Shown: in pieces, positions 17,113 to 23,941 of the stretch | Numbering within the stretch: the stretch's first letter is position 1 | Layout of the letters: each line of letters opens with the position of its first letter | IMG/VR virus record: IMGVR_UViG_3300043540_000178 | Span: 1-64,000 of that record | DNA from: a virus | Strand: one strand, 5' to 3' | DNA: 64,000 bases | The notes under the pieces: model-generated | Database searches by the model: none | What the model saw: only the letters and a program-made list of their open reading frames with translations | Told to the model about the DNA's origin: nothing | Made by a program: the position numbers and the translations under genes

Positions 17113-17187
17113 TGGTTGCGGACGCAGGACTTGAACCTGCAACTATGGGGAATGAACCCATCGTGATACCAATTTCACTAATCCGCG
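17113..17187 (-). tRNA. tRNA-Met (CAT), initiator-like
   Basis: Position 1 C faces A72 (unpaired), and three G-C pairs (GGG/CCC) close the anticodon loop: both are marks of initiator tRNAs. The D stem has T11-A24, which is elongator-like. The loop is TTCATTC, so position 37 is T instead of A. CCA is encoded. Confidence 0.75.
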
Positions 17188-17194
17188 ATTGTTT

Positions 17195-17269
17195 TGGTGG
17201 GTCTTCAGGGGAACGATCCCTGCCTCCTCGGTTATGAGCCGAGCACTCTCACCAGTGAGTTACAGACCC
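17195..17269 (-). tRNA. tRNA with CAT anticodon (elongator Met or lysidine Ile)
   Basis: Acceptor GGGTCTG pairs with GAAGACCC with a mismatch near its base; anticodon stem CTCGG/CCGAG with loop CTCATAA; encoded CCA. The T loop reads ATCGTTC, with T54-A58 replaced by A54-T58. The amino acid cannot be decided from the sequence. Confidence 0.75.
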
Positions 17270-17298
17270 ATATCTTCAAATTGATGTGTAATGTTATT

Positions 17299-17375
17299 TG
17301 GTGTCCGAGATGGGATTCGAACCCATACTTAAGAGATTTTAAGTCTCTTGCCTCTACCAATTGCGCTACTCGGAC
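17299..17375 (-). tRNA. tRNA-Leu (TAA) with short variable loop
   Basis: Acceptor GTCCGAG/CTCGGAC, A73, encoded CCA, anticodon stem AGAGA/TCTCT with loop CTTAAAA, T loop TTCGAAT. At 77 nt it has no long variable arm, unlike bacterial leucine tRNAs. Confidence 0.8.
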
Positions 17376-17379
17376 AAGC

Positions 17380-17453
17380 TGGTAGGAGTGCAGGGAGTCG
17401 AACCCCAGCTAAAGGTTTTGGAGACCTTTGTGCTACCGTAACACTTCACTCCT
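17380..17453 (-). tRNA. tRNA-Trp (CCA)
   Basis: Acceptor AGGAGTG/CACTCCT, encoded CCA, anticodon stem AAGGT/ACCTT with loop CTCCAAA, T loop TTCGACT. Confidence 0.9.
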
Positions 17454-17494
17454 AATGATTTCTCATGCATCGCTTTATTCCATAATATACATTA

Positions 17495-17568
17495 TCGGCG
17501 ATGCTGGATTTGAACCAGCGATCTTCTGTTCCCAAAACAGACGGATTACCAAGCTTTCCCAATCGCCG
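17495..17568 (-). tRNA. tRNA-Pro (TGG)
   Basis: Acceptor CGGCGAT/ATCGCCG with C1-G72 as in bacterial proline tRNAs, anticodon stem TCTGT/ACAGA with loop TTTGGGA, T loop TTCAAAT, A73. The 3' CCA is not encoded. Confidence 0.9.
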
Positions 17569-17633
17569 ACAATGCATACTACTTAACATTTTAGTAATTT
17601 AATTACAATATCATTAGTTGTAGTTTAGGAAAC

Positions 17634-17718
17634 TGGTGCTGGAGGTGAGACTCGAACTCACGTAAGGTTTCCCTGGTGGCTTACAAAACCACTGCAATTG
17701 CCGCTATGCGACTCCAGC
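17634..17718 (-). tRNA. Class II tRNA, apparent Thr (TGT) anticodon on a Tyr-like body
   Basis: Acceptor GCTGGAG/CTCCAGC, A73, encoded CCA. D arm GCATAGCGGCAATTGC and a 14-nt variable arm are Tyr-like. With the canonical 5-bp stem GTGGT/GCCAC the loop is TTTGTAA, which puts TGT at 34-36; the GTA of tyrosine lies one base further on. Confidence 0.75.
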
Positions 17719-17730
17719 ATAATTTTAATT

Positions 17731-17806
17731 TGGTGCGGGTACGGCGGATTCGAACCCCGTCTTATAGATTGGAAGTCTATCGTGCAACCGGTAACACTTT
17801 ACCCGC
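17731..17806 (-). tRNA. tRNA-Gly (TCC)
   Basis: Acceptor GCGGGTA/TACCCGC, A73, encoded CCA, anticodon stem ATAGA/TCTAT with loop CTTCCAA. The T stem has one bulged G on its 3' side. First tRNA after the leader hairpins. Confidence 0.85.
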
Positions 17807-17929
17807 ATTTTGCACACTTTAAAAATACTCACAATAGAATATGTATAATTAAATGTCCCATTAACCTAGATGGACTATCCATTCCAAGTTATACAGAAAC
17901 ACTTTAATTATATTAGCATTATTCGCTCC

Positions 17930-18007
17930 ATAAGAACTCATCTCCGCTAACCCGCCCGTTCTTATTTTATTATACTGACTTGGATGGCCCTCGTTGCTCT
18001 TGTCAGT
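17930..18007 (-). ncRNA. Two leader stem-loops upstream of the tRNA operon (candidate small RNA)
   Basis: In the 383-bp gene-free stretch 17807-18189, two hairpins follow each other: ACTGAC/GTCAGT (17974-18007, 22-nt loop) and ATAAGAAC/GTTCTTAT (17930-17965, 20-nt loop that contains GGGCGGG and GGAG). Both lie just downstream of the promoter at 18037 in the transcript. T4 makes stable small RNAs next to its tRNAs, so a similar product is possible. Confidence 0.4.
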
Positions 18008-18036
18008 TGACCATCATCTGATGAATCATGTATACC

Positions 18037-18083
18037 ATTCTACATGAATTTTTTAATTTTGCAAGTAGAATAACTAACTTCAA
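18037..18083 (-). promoter_or_regulatory. Sigma70-like promoter with upstream GTTA box for the tRNA operon
   Basis: Reverse strand: TTGAAGTTA box, 10 nt, TTGCAA, 16 bp, TAGAAT. Confidence 0.7.
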
Positions 18084-18108
18084 TTTACGTTCTTGAAATA
18101 AAACAAAA

Positions 18109-18134
18109 TGCCCTGAAACTTTCATCTCAGGGCA
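18109..18134 (-). terminator. Rho-independent terminator
   Basis: Reverse strand TGCCCTGA/TCAGGGCA with a 10-nt loop followed by TTTTGTTTTATTT. It ends the transcript of the 86-residue gene at 18190 before the tRNA promoter. Confidence 0.8.
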
Positions 18135-18189
18135 CTTAACGAAGTAAAAATATAGTGCTCTTATTATAATGTTTATTTATTATACTTTA

Positions 18190-18450
18190 TTACCTTGCAA
18201 TGACGAAGTCGGTTGTAGCTTCAAGATATGCCTTCTCAATGTTCTGGGGCGCAGGTATTTCTGTTAGAATTAATGCCATGTTAATAGATATTGTTGCGTC
18301 TGGTGCAACCATTATAAATGGTATCAATCCTGCTTGACTATCAGGCATGATTCTAAATACACGCACCTTTTCATAAACATTTTCATTTCCAACCTTAGTT
18401 GCAATGATCTCATCACCAGTGATACTTTTCAACACCACAATCTTACTCAT
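18190..18450 (-). CDS. Small Sm-like beta protein
   Basis: 86 residues. IVVLKSITGDEIIATKV at the N-terminus is the strand-turn-strand seen in small phage proteins with an Sm-like barrel, and the rest is beta (VFRIMPDSQ, FIMVAPDAT). RNA binding is possible but not shown. Last gene before a terminator. Confidence 0.55.
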   Translation of the reverse strand: MSKIVVLKSITGDEIIATKVGNENVYEKVRVFRIMPDSQAGLIPFIMVAPDATISINMALILTEIPAPQNIEKAYLEATTDFVIAR

Positions 18451-18459
18451 TTATTCTCC

Positions 18460-19185
18460 TTAATTAAATTTCAAACTCGAGGCAATTTCAATATCACGAA
18501 TATTAACTTTGTATTTCTTAAACAGCTCATGTTCATGTTCACCGTTAGGTATCAAGTATGCTTCTACAGTATTAGTTGTCGGAATAATAATAACTTTCCA
18601 TGAGAAGTCAGGAACGACAACACCTGAACCTATGTGTTTGGATGTGTGTGAGTACACCGTTCCAGAAATAATATAAACAGTTCCATACTTTAATGCAAGT
18701 TTATGACTATAATTTTCCAATGCATGCCAAATACCACGATTAAAATTGTACCATTGTGCATGCATATTAATCATATCAAAGGATTCATACATTGCATCAG
18801 CATCAGTGGTGAATAATTCAGCTTCAGCCAGATGACCTTTATCGTAATTTGTTCCTACAAAGTCACTTGGTTTTGCAGTAGGTACTGTATCATCAACATG
18901 AAACTCATTTATGCGTTTAACTGTGCCACCTAACTCATCTGCTGTTAATTTTGTGGCAACATAAATAGGTGTTTTATTTGTCACATCATAAGCCACACCA
19001 TAACGTTTCATACATTTAAACGCAATTTGTGATTGAATCTCTATAGTAGGATACGATGATGGGACAAATGACGGGCATTTTTCATCAAGCGGATTTGCTA
19101 GTACACTAATTGCATGAAACGTTATTGCAGCTATACTAACAATGGTAGATATGCTTATAGATGTTATAAATTTATTATTAGTCAT
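18460..19185 (-). CDS. Secreted DNA/RNA non-specific endonuclease (beta-beta-alpha Me)
   Basis: 241 residues. Residues 1-31 form a signal peptide (basic start, hydrophobic core, VLANP cleavage region), so the mature enzyme is periplasmic. The NucA/Serratia nuclease motif appears as YDKGHLAEAE (about 118-127; H is the general base), followed by NMHAQWYNFNRGIWHALE (about 143-160; N binds Mg). The usual DRGH is DKGH here. It could degrade DNA of superinfecting phages or free DNA in the periplasm. Confidence 0.85.
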   Translation of the reverse strand: MTNNKFITSISISTIVSIAAITFHAISVLANPLDEKCPSFVPSSYPTIEIQSQIAFKCMKRYGVAYDVTNKTPIYVATKLTADELGGTVKRINEFHVDDTVPTAKPSDFVGTNYDKGHLAEAELFTTDADAMYESFDMINMHAQWYNFNRGIWHALENYSHKLALKYGTVYIISGTVYSHTSKHIGSGVVVPDFSWKVIIIPTTNTVEAYLIPNGEHEHELFKKYKVNIRDIEIASSLKFN

Positions 19186-19192
19186 TGATTAT

Positions 19193-19720
19193 TTACTCAT
19201 TAAAAAGTGAAATGAATTGTTCTGCTTGATTTTTTGCATCTTCAAGAGCAGAATGTGTATTACCCTTAGATAACCTAGTATCAACCAGTACTGCAATTGT
19301 TCTAAGATCCAACTCAACCCAGTGAGGCCAAGGTCGTTTTATACCTGTTGCTTCATATGATGAGCGAATTAGACCGAAGTCGAACACTGCACCATTTGCT
19401 AACATAAAAGTTGTTTTCCAATCTACATCCGCAAGAAAAGTGTTAAACTGATTTAATGCATCAGGTAGAGATTGTTTGTTAACTTGCCAAGTGCGGCGAA
19501 TATTTATTGGTTGTTCAGCCCACCAATTAATAGTTTCTAGTTCTATGTCAAGATTATACTCTAGACTTGAATGTGAATCAATATTTACACTAAATTCTTT
19601 AGTCAATCCGCCTTCAATGGTAAAGAACACTGCACCAATAGATACAATGACTCCATTTTGTTTTGTGCTCAATGTTTCCAAGTCAAAAGAAACAAATGTT
19701 TTATTCAATAAATGGTTCAT
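19193..19720 (-). CDS. dexA: DEDD 3'-5' exonuclease, DexA-like
   Basis: 175 residues (T4 DexA 227). Exo I FVSFDLETLS (about 10-19), an ANGAVFDFGLIR exo II region (about 110-121) and exo III HSALEDAKNQA (about 158-168), all metal acids present. The spacing fits the Rv2179c/DexA exoribonuclease-like family. It trims single-stranded nucleic acid ends. Confidence 0.75.
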   Translation of the reverse strand: MNHLLNKTFVSFDLETLSTKQNGVIVSIGAVFFTIEGGLTKEFSVNIDSHSSLEYNLDIELETINWWAEQPINIRRTWQVNKQSLPDALNQFNTFLADVDWKTTFMLANGAVFDFGLIRSSYEATGIKRPWPHWVELDLRTIAVLVDTRLSKGNTHSALEDAKNQAEQFISLFNE

Positions 19721-19745
19721 TAGTATGTTTCATTAATTATGAAAT

Positions 19746-20117
19746 TTACAAAATTATTTTAAAATTGTTACCTTTTATTGGAACTTCGGTAGCGACAAGG
19801 TTATATCGTTCAATCCATACAGGACTCAATGGTGTCAGGTATAGTGCAGGTTCAAAACCATTTTCTCTTAGAGAGTCACGTATATGAGAACATAAATTTC
19901 TAAATTTCCCTTTACCTCTGAACTCCGCTTTTCGATATGATTTTTCATCCCCAGAAAATGAACCAACAGAATTAAGGATAATCTTATCATTAATTATCTC
20001 TATGTCAATAGGTAAACCATCAATCCATGCAGTTCCGGGTAAGATATTCTCGTCCTTAAATTCAATAGACACTTGCGCTTTTTGTGCAATGTATCTTAGT
20101 AGATCATTTTCTTTCAT
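19746..20117 (-). CDS. Unknown protein with weak acetyltransferase resemblance
   Basis: 123 residues. EFRGKGKFRNLCSHIRDSLRENGFEP (split here as EFRGKGKFRNL, about 65-75, and the helix after it) resembles the acetyl-CoA loop and helix of GNAT enzymes, followed by YLTPLSPVWIERYNL. This is a weak match. It lies between QueD and DexA-like genes. Confidence 0.5.
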   Translation of the reverse strand: MKENDLLRYIAQKAQVSIEFKDENILPGTAWIDGLPIDIEIINDKIILNSVGSFSGDEKSYRKAEFRGKGKFRNLCSHIRDSLRENGFEPALYLTPLSPVWIERYNLVATEVPIKGNNFKIIL

Positions 20118-20132
20118 GTTTTAGAATCTACT

Positions 20133-20708
20133 TCATTCACAGTAAGAACTTCTCGATTTTGGTGTCTCATACCAATCAACTTGAGAAACTTTCACACCCA
20201 ATGGTTTCATTTTTTCTTTTACAATATCAAAGAGCCATTTTGATAAATTTTCACTTGTCGGAACAAAATCAACAATGAAGAATCCTTCCAATGTTTCATA
20301 AACAGGAAGGGTTGAATCAATCCCTTCTACATTGATCTCATAACCAACCAATTTATTTTCTACAAAAACTTTATCTAACTTTATATGTCGTTTTGTATTT
20401 GAGTCAACTTCCTCGTAGAGCTGTACTACCAGTGTGTTATACATAGGATCATTTATATCAATGATAAACTTATGGTCAAGTGTATCATCAAGGAAAGTTT
20501 TCAACCAACCCAGATGCTTGAAGTCTGTAACCATACCACGTTCTAGTGCATCAGCTTCAAGAAAAACATGAACCAATCCTTCATGTCCATGCAAGTGACG
20601 ACATTTACAAGATGTGTCACCTTTTTCACAGAATTGGCTTTCTAGTTTCTGACTCCACACTCTATGCCCATAACAAAACGAAAATGATTTATCAATTCTC
20701 CAACCCAT
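20133..20708 (-). CDS. queD: QueD-type 6-carboxytetrahydropterin synthase
   Basis: 191 residues. T-fold zinc site: FSFCYGHRV (His about 15) and CRHLHGHEG (His about 38-41); GMVTDFKHLGWLK (about 58-70); LDHKFI (about 77-82); PTSENLSKWL (about 150-159). It converts dihydroneopterin triphosphate from FolE into carboxytetrahydropterin for QueE. It is longer than many QueD proteins because of an insert near residues 84-115. Part of a dispersed deazaguanine pathway. Confidence 0.88.
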   Translation of the reverse strand: MGWRIDKSFSFCYGHRVWSQKLESQFCEKGDTSCKCRHLHGHEGLVHVFLEADALERGMVTDFKHLGWLKTFLDDTLDHKFIIDINDPMYNTLVVQLYEEVDSNTKRHIKLDKVFVENKLVGYEINVEGIDSTLPVYETLEGFFIVDFVPTSENLSKWLFDIVKEKMKPLGVKVSQVDWYETPKSRSSYCE

Positions 20709-20763
20709 TATAATTCCTTCTTTATTAAGTTTAATAATATCAACTACTGTTTCAATGTCAAGA

Positions 20764-21000
20764 TCACATATCTGCCCAACTAATTTTAATTATGAATCCA
20801 TGATCGCACAAGACCTTCTTTGCAATTTTGACGCACTGATAATTGTCAACTTTTGTGTTATTAAAACCCTCACTGTGCTTGTCATAGGCATACTGATAGT
20901 TTGCTTGGATAATTTGCCTCAATGCCTCAACATAAGGTTTATCAGATTCATAGATATAATCTCTATTTTCCAGTAGAACATGATATTTTCTATTTCCCAT
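20764..21000 (-). CDS. Unknown protein
   Basis: 78 residues with the ATG at 21000, preceded by GAGAGGA; an upstream ATG at 21030 overlaps the PNKP gene and has no ribosome-binding site. Basic and helical, ends CDHGFIIKISWADM. Lies directly after the PNKP gene. Not recognised. Confidence 0.55.
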   Translation of the reverse strand: MGNRKYHVLLENRDYIYESDKPYVEALRQIIQANYQYAYDKHSEGFNNTKVDNYQCVKIAKKVLCDHGFIIKISWADM

Positions 21001-21014
21001 CAGATAACATCCTC

Positions 21015-21908
21015 TCAAAATTCTATCCACGGATTACCTACTATGAATGTCTTTACTCCAAGTTCCTGCCACATTCTGATAACCGATGGTCTATCATCAA
21101 TGACAAAGTGGACATTGTAATTAGGTGCAATATCACGCCAAAAAATCTCTTCCTTGACCACTGTATCCTTGCGTATGTCATTTTGTTCACGCATGATAAG
21201 ACAGTCATGCATAACATCATTATCCATCAACCACTTTGATGTCTTATTGTAACAAGATCCATCACGACCTGAAAGGATTATAATTTTTCCGGCTGAATTA
21301 ACTTTCTTCCAGCCATTAACTAACTCACGAACGCAATGGTCAACTATATCAAGGTCAACCTTATCCCACTCAAATGCACCGCGCTTGCCGTTCATGTGTG
21401 CAAGAGTCCCATCAATATCGACTAAAATGCACTTTGGTTTTGTTTCATCTGCAGTATAACGTTTACGTCCAATTGTTTCCAGAAACTCTTTATACTGTTT
21501 TGCAATAACTGAATGACCAACACCATTCTTGCGAGCAGCATCACGCCTCCATGCTTCTTCAAGAGAAACATAAAACACTTTAACAATGACAGTGAAACCA
21601 AGTGATTCAAGCTCTTTAATCATTGAATTTCGGCGATTTGTATTCAAGTTAGTATCCGAAATATAAACAGATTTTTTTTGGTTAGCGCATTCCCTAATTT
21701 TCTCCCATGCAATAATGGTAACCTCTTTCTCGCGCTTCCAGTCCCATGTATCCCATGAGAATACCTCGCCATCAGATTCTACAAGCCGCTTGCGAATATT
21801 ATCACGATTGACTTCCACACGATTAATAGGATCAACTGCACACCACTGCATGGCATCCGTAGACTTTCCAGATGCAGAAATTCCAATAGATACAATTGCT
21901 TCTTTCAT
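21015..21908 (-). CDS. pseT: Polynucleotide kinase/phosphatase (PseT)
   Basis: 297 residues (T4: 301). N-terminal kinase with P-loop GISASGKST (about 8-16). C-terminal HAD-type phosphatase with VDIDGTLA (about 165-172; first Asp nucleophile) and VIDDRPSV (about 271-278). It removes 3' phosphates and adds 5' phosphates on cleaved RNA so that RNA ligase can seal it. Directly followed upstream by Rnl1, the T4 tRNA-repair pair. Confidence 0.93.
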   Translation of the reverse strand: MKEAIVSIGISASGKSTDAMQWCAVDPINRVEVNRDNIRKRLVESDGEVFSWDTWDWKREKEVTIIAWEKIRECANQKKSVYISDTNLNTNRRNSMIKELESLGFTVIVKVFYVSLEEAWRRDAARKNGVGHSVIAKQYKEFLETIGRKRYTADETKPKCILVDIDGTLAHMNGKRGAFEWDKVDLDIVDHCVRELVNGWKKVNSAGKIIILSGRDGSCYNKTSKWLMDNDVMHDCLIMREQNDIRKDTVVKEEIFWRDIAPNYNVHFVIDDRPSVIRMWQELGVKTFIVGNPWIEF

Positions 21909-21914
21909 TTTACA

Positions 21915-23048
21915 TTATCCTGCAAAATTAGAATTGTACACATTCTTTAAACTATACTTTGACTTCATAATATTTTTCAAAAAATATTCAACGTATTCAG
22001 GCTCTTTACCACGCATGTTTTGCATAATCAAACCGAAATATGGGTGACCATTTAATGAAAGTGCAGCTTCTTTAAAAGATGTGTTATTGGCAATCAATGT
22101 TTCAGTTATACTTTCTACCTGACTACGAACAGAAGAAATATCGTCAGATACGGATTTTTCAATCTGTTCAATCTTCGTCAAATCCAAACCAGCATCAGTG
22201 ACAGATGATTTAATATCATCTAGTTTTTCTAGTGCAGCCAGTTCAGCAACATCCCGCTCACGTAAACCTGTTTGCACACGATGTTGTTGCAAATACCACT
22301 TTGTCTTTACTTTATAAAATTCATTCTTCACAATGTCAAATACAATCCAGCCTTCAATATTTTTTGCGGTTTCATGTAACTCAACCATGTCTTTCTGAAA
22401 ATTATCCCATACCTTGACAGGAGCACTAGGCATTGTAGGAAATCCATTTTCTTTCAATAGAAGATCACGCAAATAAATCCCATCAGTCATTCGACGAGAA
22501 TTTAACCACCATGTACAAGGGATATCACCATAAGGAATAACAATCCTCCAATCTGGATGATAGAATTCAAAAATTGGCGATATCCCATTTGCTGCCAACT
22601 GAATTATGTTATCTGTCCATACATTAGCATTTTCCTGTTTCCAGAACCACTTGGTGAATTCTTGTGCAACATCTGAGTAAAAAGACTTCTTGGTCTTGAA
22701 ATAAACATTGCCATTAATGACAACGGCATTAATCATTGATCCATCCATCTTGTCAAATGTGTAATTTGTGATATTATTCCAGTTGATATTATATGAAAGA
22801 GTTTCTTCACGCTCACCAACGTTAAAAAACTTGTGAAATGCAACACCAATTAATTCACCAGTGGATTTCAGATAAGTATGGCCCCTCAGTTCACGAGAAA
22901 ATGGCATATCCCAAAACTTAGAATCAGCAATCATATAACACGGAATTACAACGTCCACATCACCAACTGTTTCTTCTTTGAATTGAACTCGTGGATCAGT
23001 TCGGAAGTGTTCTAAGTCAGATAAATTTTGTGGAATTTTAAAAATCAT
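21915..23048 (-). CDS. rnlA: T4 RNA ligase 1 (RnlA)
   Basis: 377 residues (T4: 374). Motif I is KMDGSM (about 98-103; Lys adenylated), with FNVGERE before it, FEFYHPDWRIVIPY as motif IIIa/III region (about 159-172), EGWIVFDI (motif IV) and FYKVKTKWY (motif V). Rnl1 seals tRNA cut by host anticodon nucleases after PNKP heals the ends. Six bp separate it from pseT. Confidence 0.93.
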   Translation of the reverse strand: MIFKIPQNLSDLEHFRTDPRVQFKEETVGDVDVVIPCYMIADSKFWDMPFSRELRGHTYLKSTGELIGVAFHKFFNVGEREETLSYNINWNNITNYTFDKMDGSMINAVVINGNVYFKTKKSFYSDVAQEFTKWFWKQENANVWTDNIIQLAANGISPIFEFYHPDWRIVIPYGDIPCTWWLNSRRMTDGIYLRDLLLKENGFPTMPSAPVKVWDNFQKDMVELHETAKNIEGWIVFDIVKNEFYKVKTKWYLQQHRVQTGLRERDVAELAALEKLDDIKSSVTDAGLDLTKIEQIEKSVSDDISSVRSQVESITETLIANNTSFKEAALSLNGHPYFGLIMQNMRGKEPEYVEYFLKNIMKSKYSLKNVYNSNFAG

Positions 23049-23121
23049 TTCCCCTAGAATTCAACATGCATTATATAGTTTTGTTAAGCACCAACGATTA
23101 CATCAAACATGATTCATTCTC

Positions 23122-23280
23122 CTAAACATCAAACTGTTCGTCGAACATCATAGCCACCATACAAGTAATACCACAAGTTATTAGCATAATACCCATATCT
23201 TTATATGATGGCATTATAAAACACAAAATAAAACAGATAAAAGAACAAACATAAAAGAATATTGATATTGATTTACGCAT
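23122..23280 (-). CDS. Small membrane protein
   Basis: 52 residues, ATG preceded by GAGG, overlapping the previous gene by 8 nt. Two hydrophobic helices (IFFYVCSFICFILCFI and MLITCGITCMVAM) with a short acidic tail. Cysteine content is high (4). Unknown; may act at the host membrane. Confidence 0.55.
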   Translation of the reverse strand: MRKSISIFFYVCSFICFILCFIMPSYKDMGIMLITCGITCMVAMMFDEQFDV

Positions 23281-23440
23281 AATTAGCCTCACAATCACAA
23301 ATTGGAATAACTATCACATCTTCAATATTAAAAAGGTATTGATCTACAATTAGTTGTTGTACTTGCAATGAAGACATACTCCTATTGAAGTATAATGTAT
23401 CGAAAAAACGATTACCCAAATATACATCAAACATCATCAT
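23273..23440 (-). CDS. Small unknown protein
   Basis: 55 residues; three ATG codons in a row after GAGGAAAATAAA, the first taken as start. Soluble, ends in IPICDCEANYA. First gene after the promoter at 23471, so early. Confidence 0.55.
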   Translation of the reverse strand: MMMFDVYLGNRFFDTLYFNRSMSSLQVQQLIVDQYLFNIEDVIVIPICDCEANYA

Positions 23441-23470
23441 TTTATTTTCCTCTGTTAATTAATAATTTTC

Positions 23471-23521
23471 ATTATATATTAATCAACTATCTTTGCAAGG
23501 TAGTTTATTAACTATCTGATT
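23471..23521 (-). promoter_or_regulatory. Sigma70-like promoter with upstream GTTA box
   Basis: Reverse strand: ATCAGATAGTTA box, 10 nt, TTGCAA, 16 bp, TATAAT. Serves two small genes and the RnlA/PseT pair. Confidence 0.75.
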
Positions 23522-23639
23522 TATTTTGGAAATTTCAATTAAATTGTAATGAAAATCAATATATTGATGGACTACATAATTCTTTCTCAGATTGTTCTAT
23601 TAAGAGAATTAAATTATTAATCATCATCCTAGATTTGAA

Positions 23640-23914
23640 CGTGATTTTGCTATTCAGCGAAAATCACGAGAATTGTCATCCTGAGTTCTCATTGTGAACT
23701 ATAGAGTCAAACCTTTAAGGTATGGTTGGGTCACGCTGTACACCATTTACTTGACTGTTTATTGTGGCGCATGATTGCAACTGCCCTATAGTCGACAATT
23801 GTTGCAATCATTGTAGGTTGCTTCACAAGCAGAGCCTACTCCGTTTTTACTACGATCTGAAAACAGCGCCACTGTCCCTGAAGGTGTGGTTGCTTTGGGA
23901 ACTAGATAATTCCC
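23640..23914. ncRNA. Candidate structured RNA
   Basis: The 501-bp gene-free stretch 23441-23941 contains a dense set of properly nested helices (coordinates on plus strand): 23640-23648/23660-23668; 23705-23710/23751-23756 enclosing 23711-23714/23718-23721 and 23722-23726/23742-23746; GTGGCGC 23764-23770 with GCGCCAC 23866-23872 enclosing an 11-bp perfect stem (23771-23781/23801-23811) and 23813-23817/23835-23839 with an inner 5-bp stem; and 23897-23901/23910-23914. Neighbouring transcription is on the minus strand, but the strand of this element is not decided. A minus-strand reading frame (about 23795-23936) lacks a usable start. Confidence 0.55.
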
Positions 23915-23941
23915 CAGGTCAGCTTTAATGATTCTTACTTA

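Noticed and set aside
18011-18050. CTGATGA next to the tRNA promoter, as in hammerhead ribozymes
   Set aside because: The matching GAAA and the three stems are not there; it overlaps the promoter.
23084-23110. Eight-codon frame (MFDVIVGA) behind a good AGGAG on the minus strand
   Set aside because: Too short to support from sequence; could be a leader peptide for RnlA, but there is no other evidence.
23795-23936. Minus-strand frame of about 45 codons running through the structured region after the glycosyltransferase stop
   Set aside because: No ATG, GTG or TTG near its start except an internal GTG, and two stop codons separate it from the upstream gene; the nested helices explain the region better. 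A decayed C-terminus cannot be excluded.
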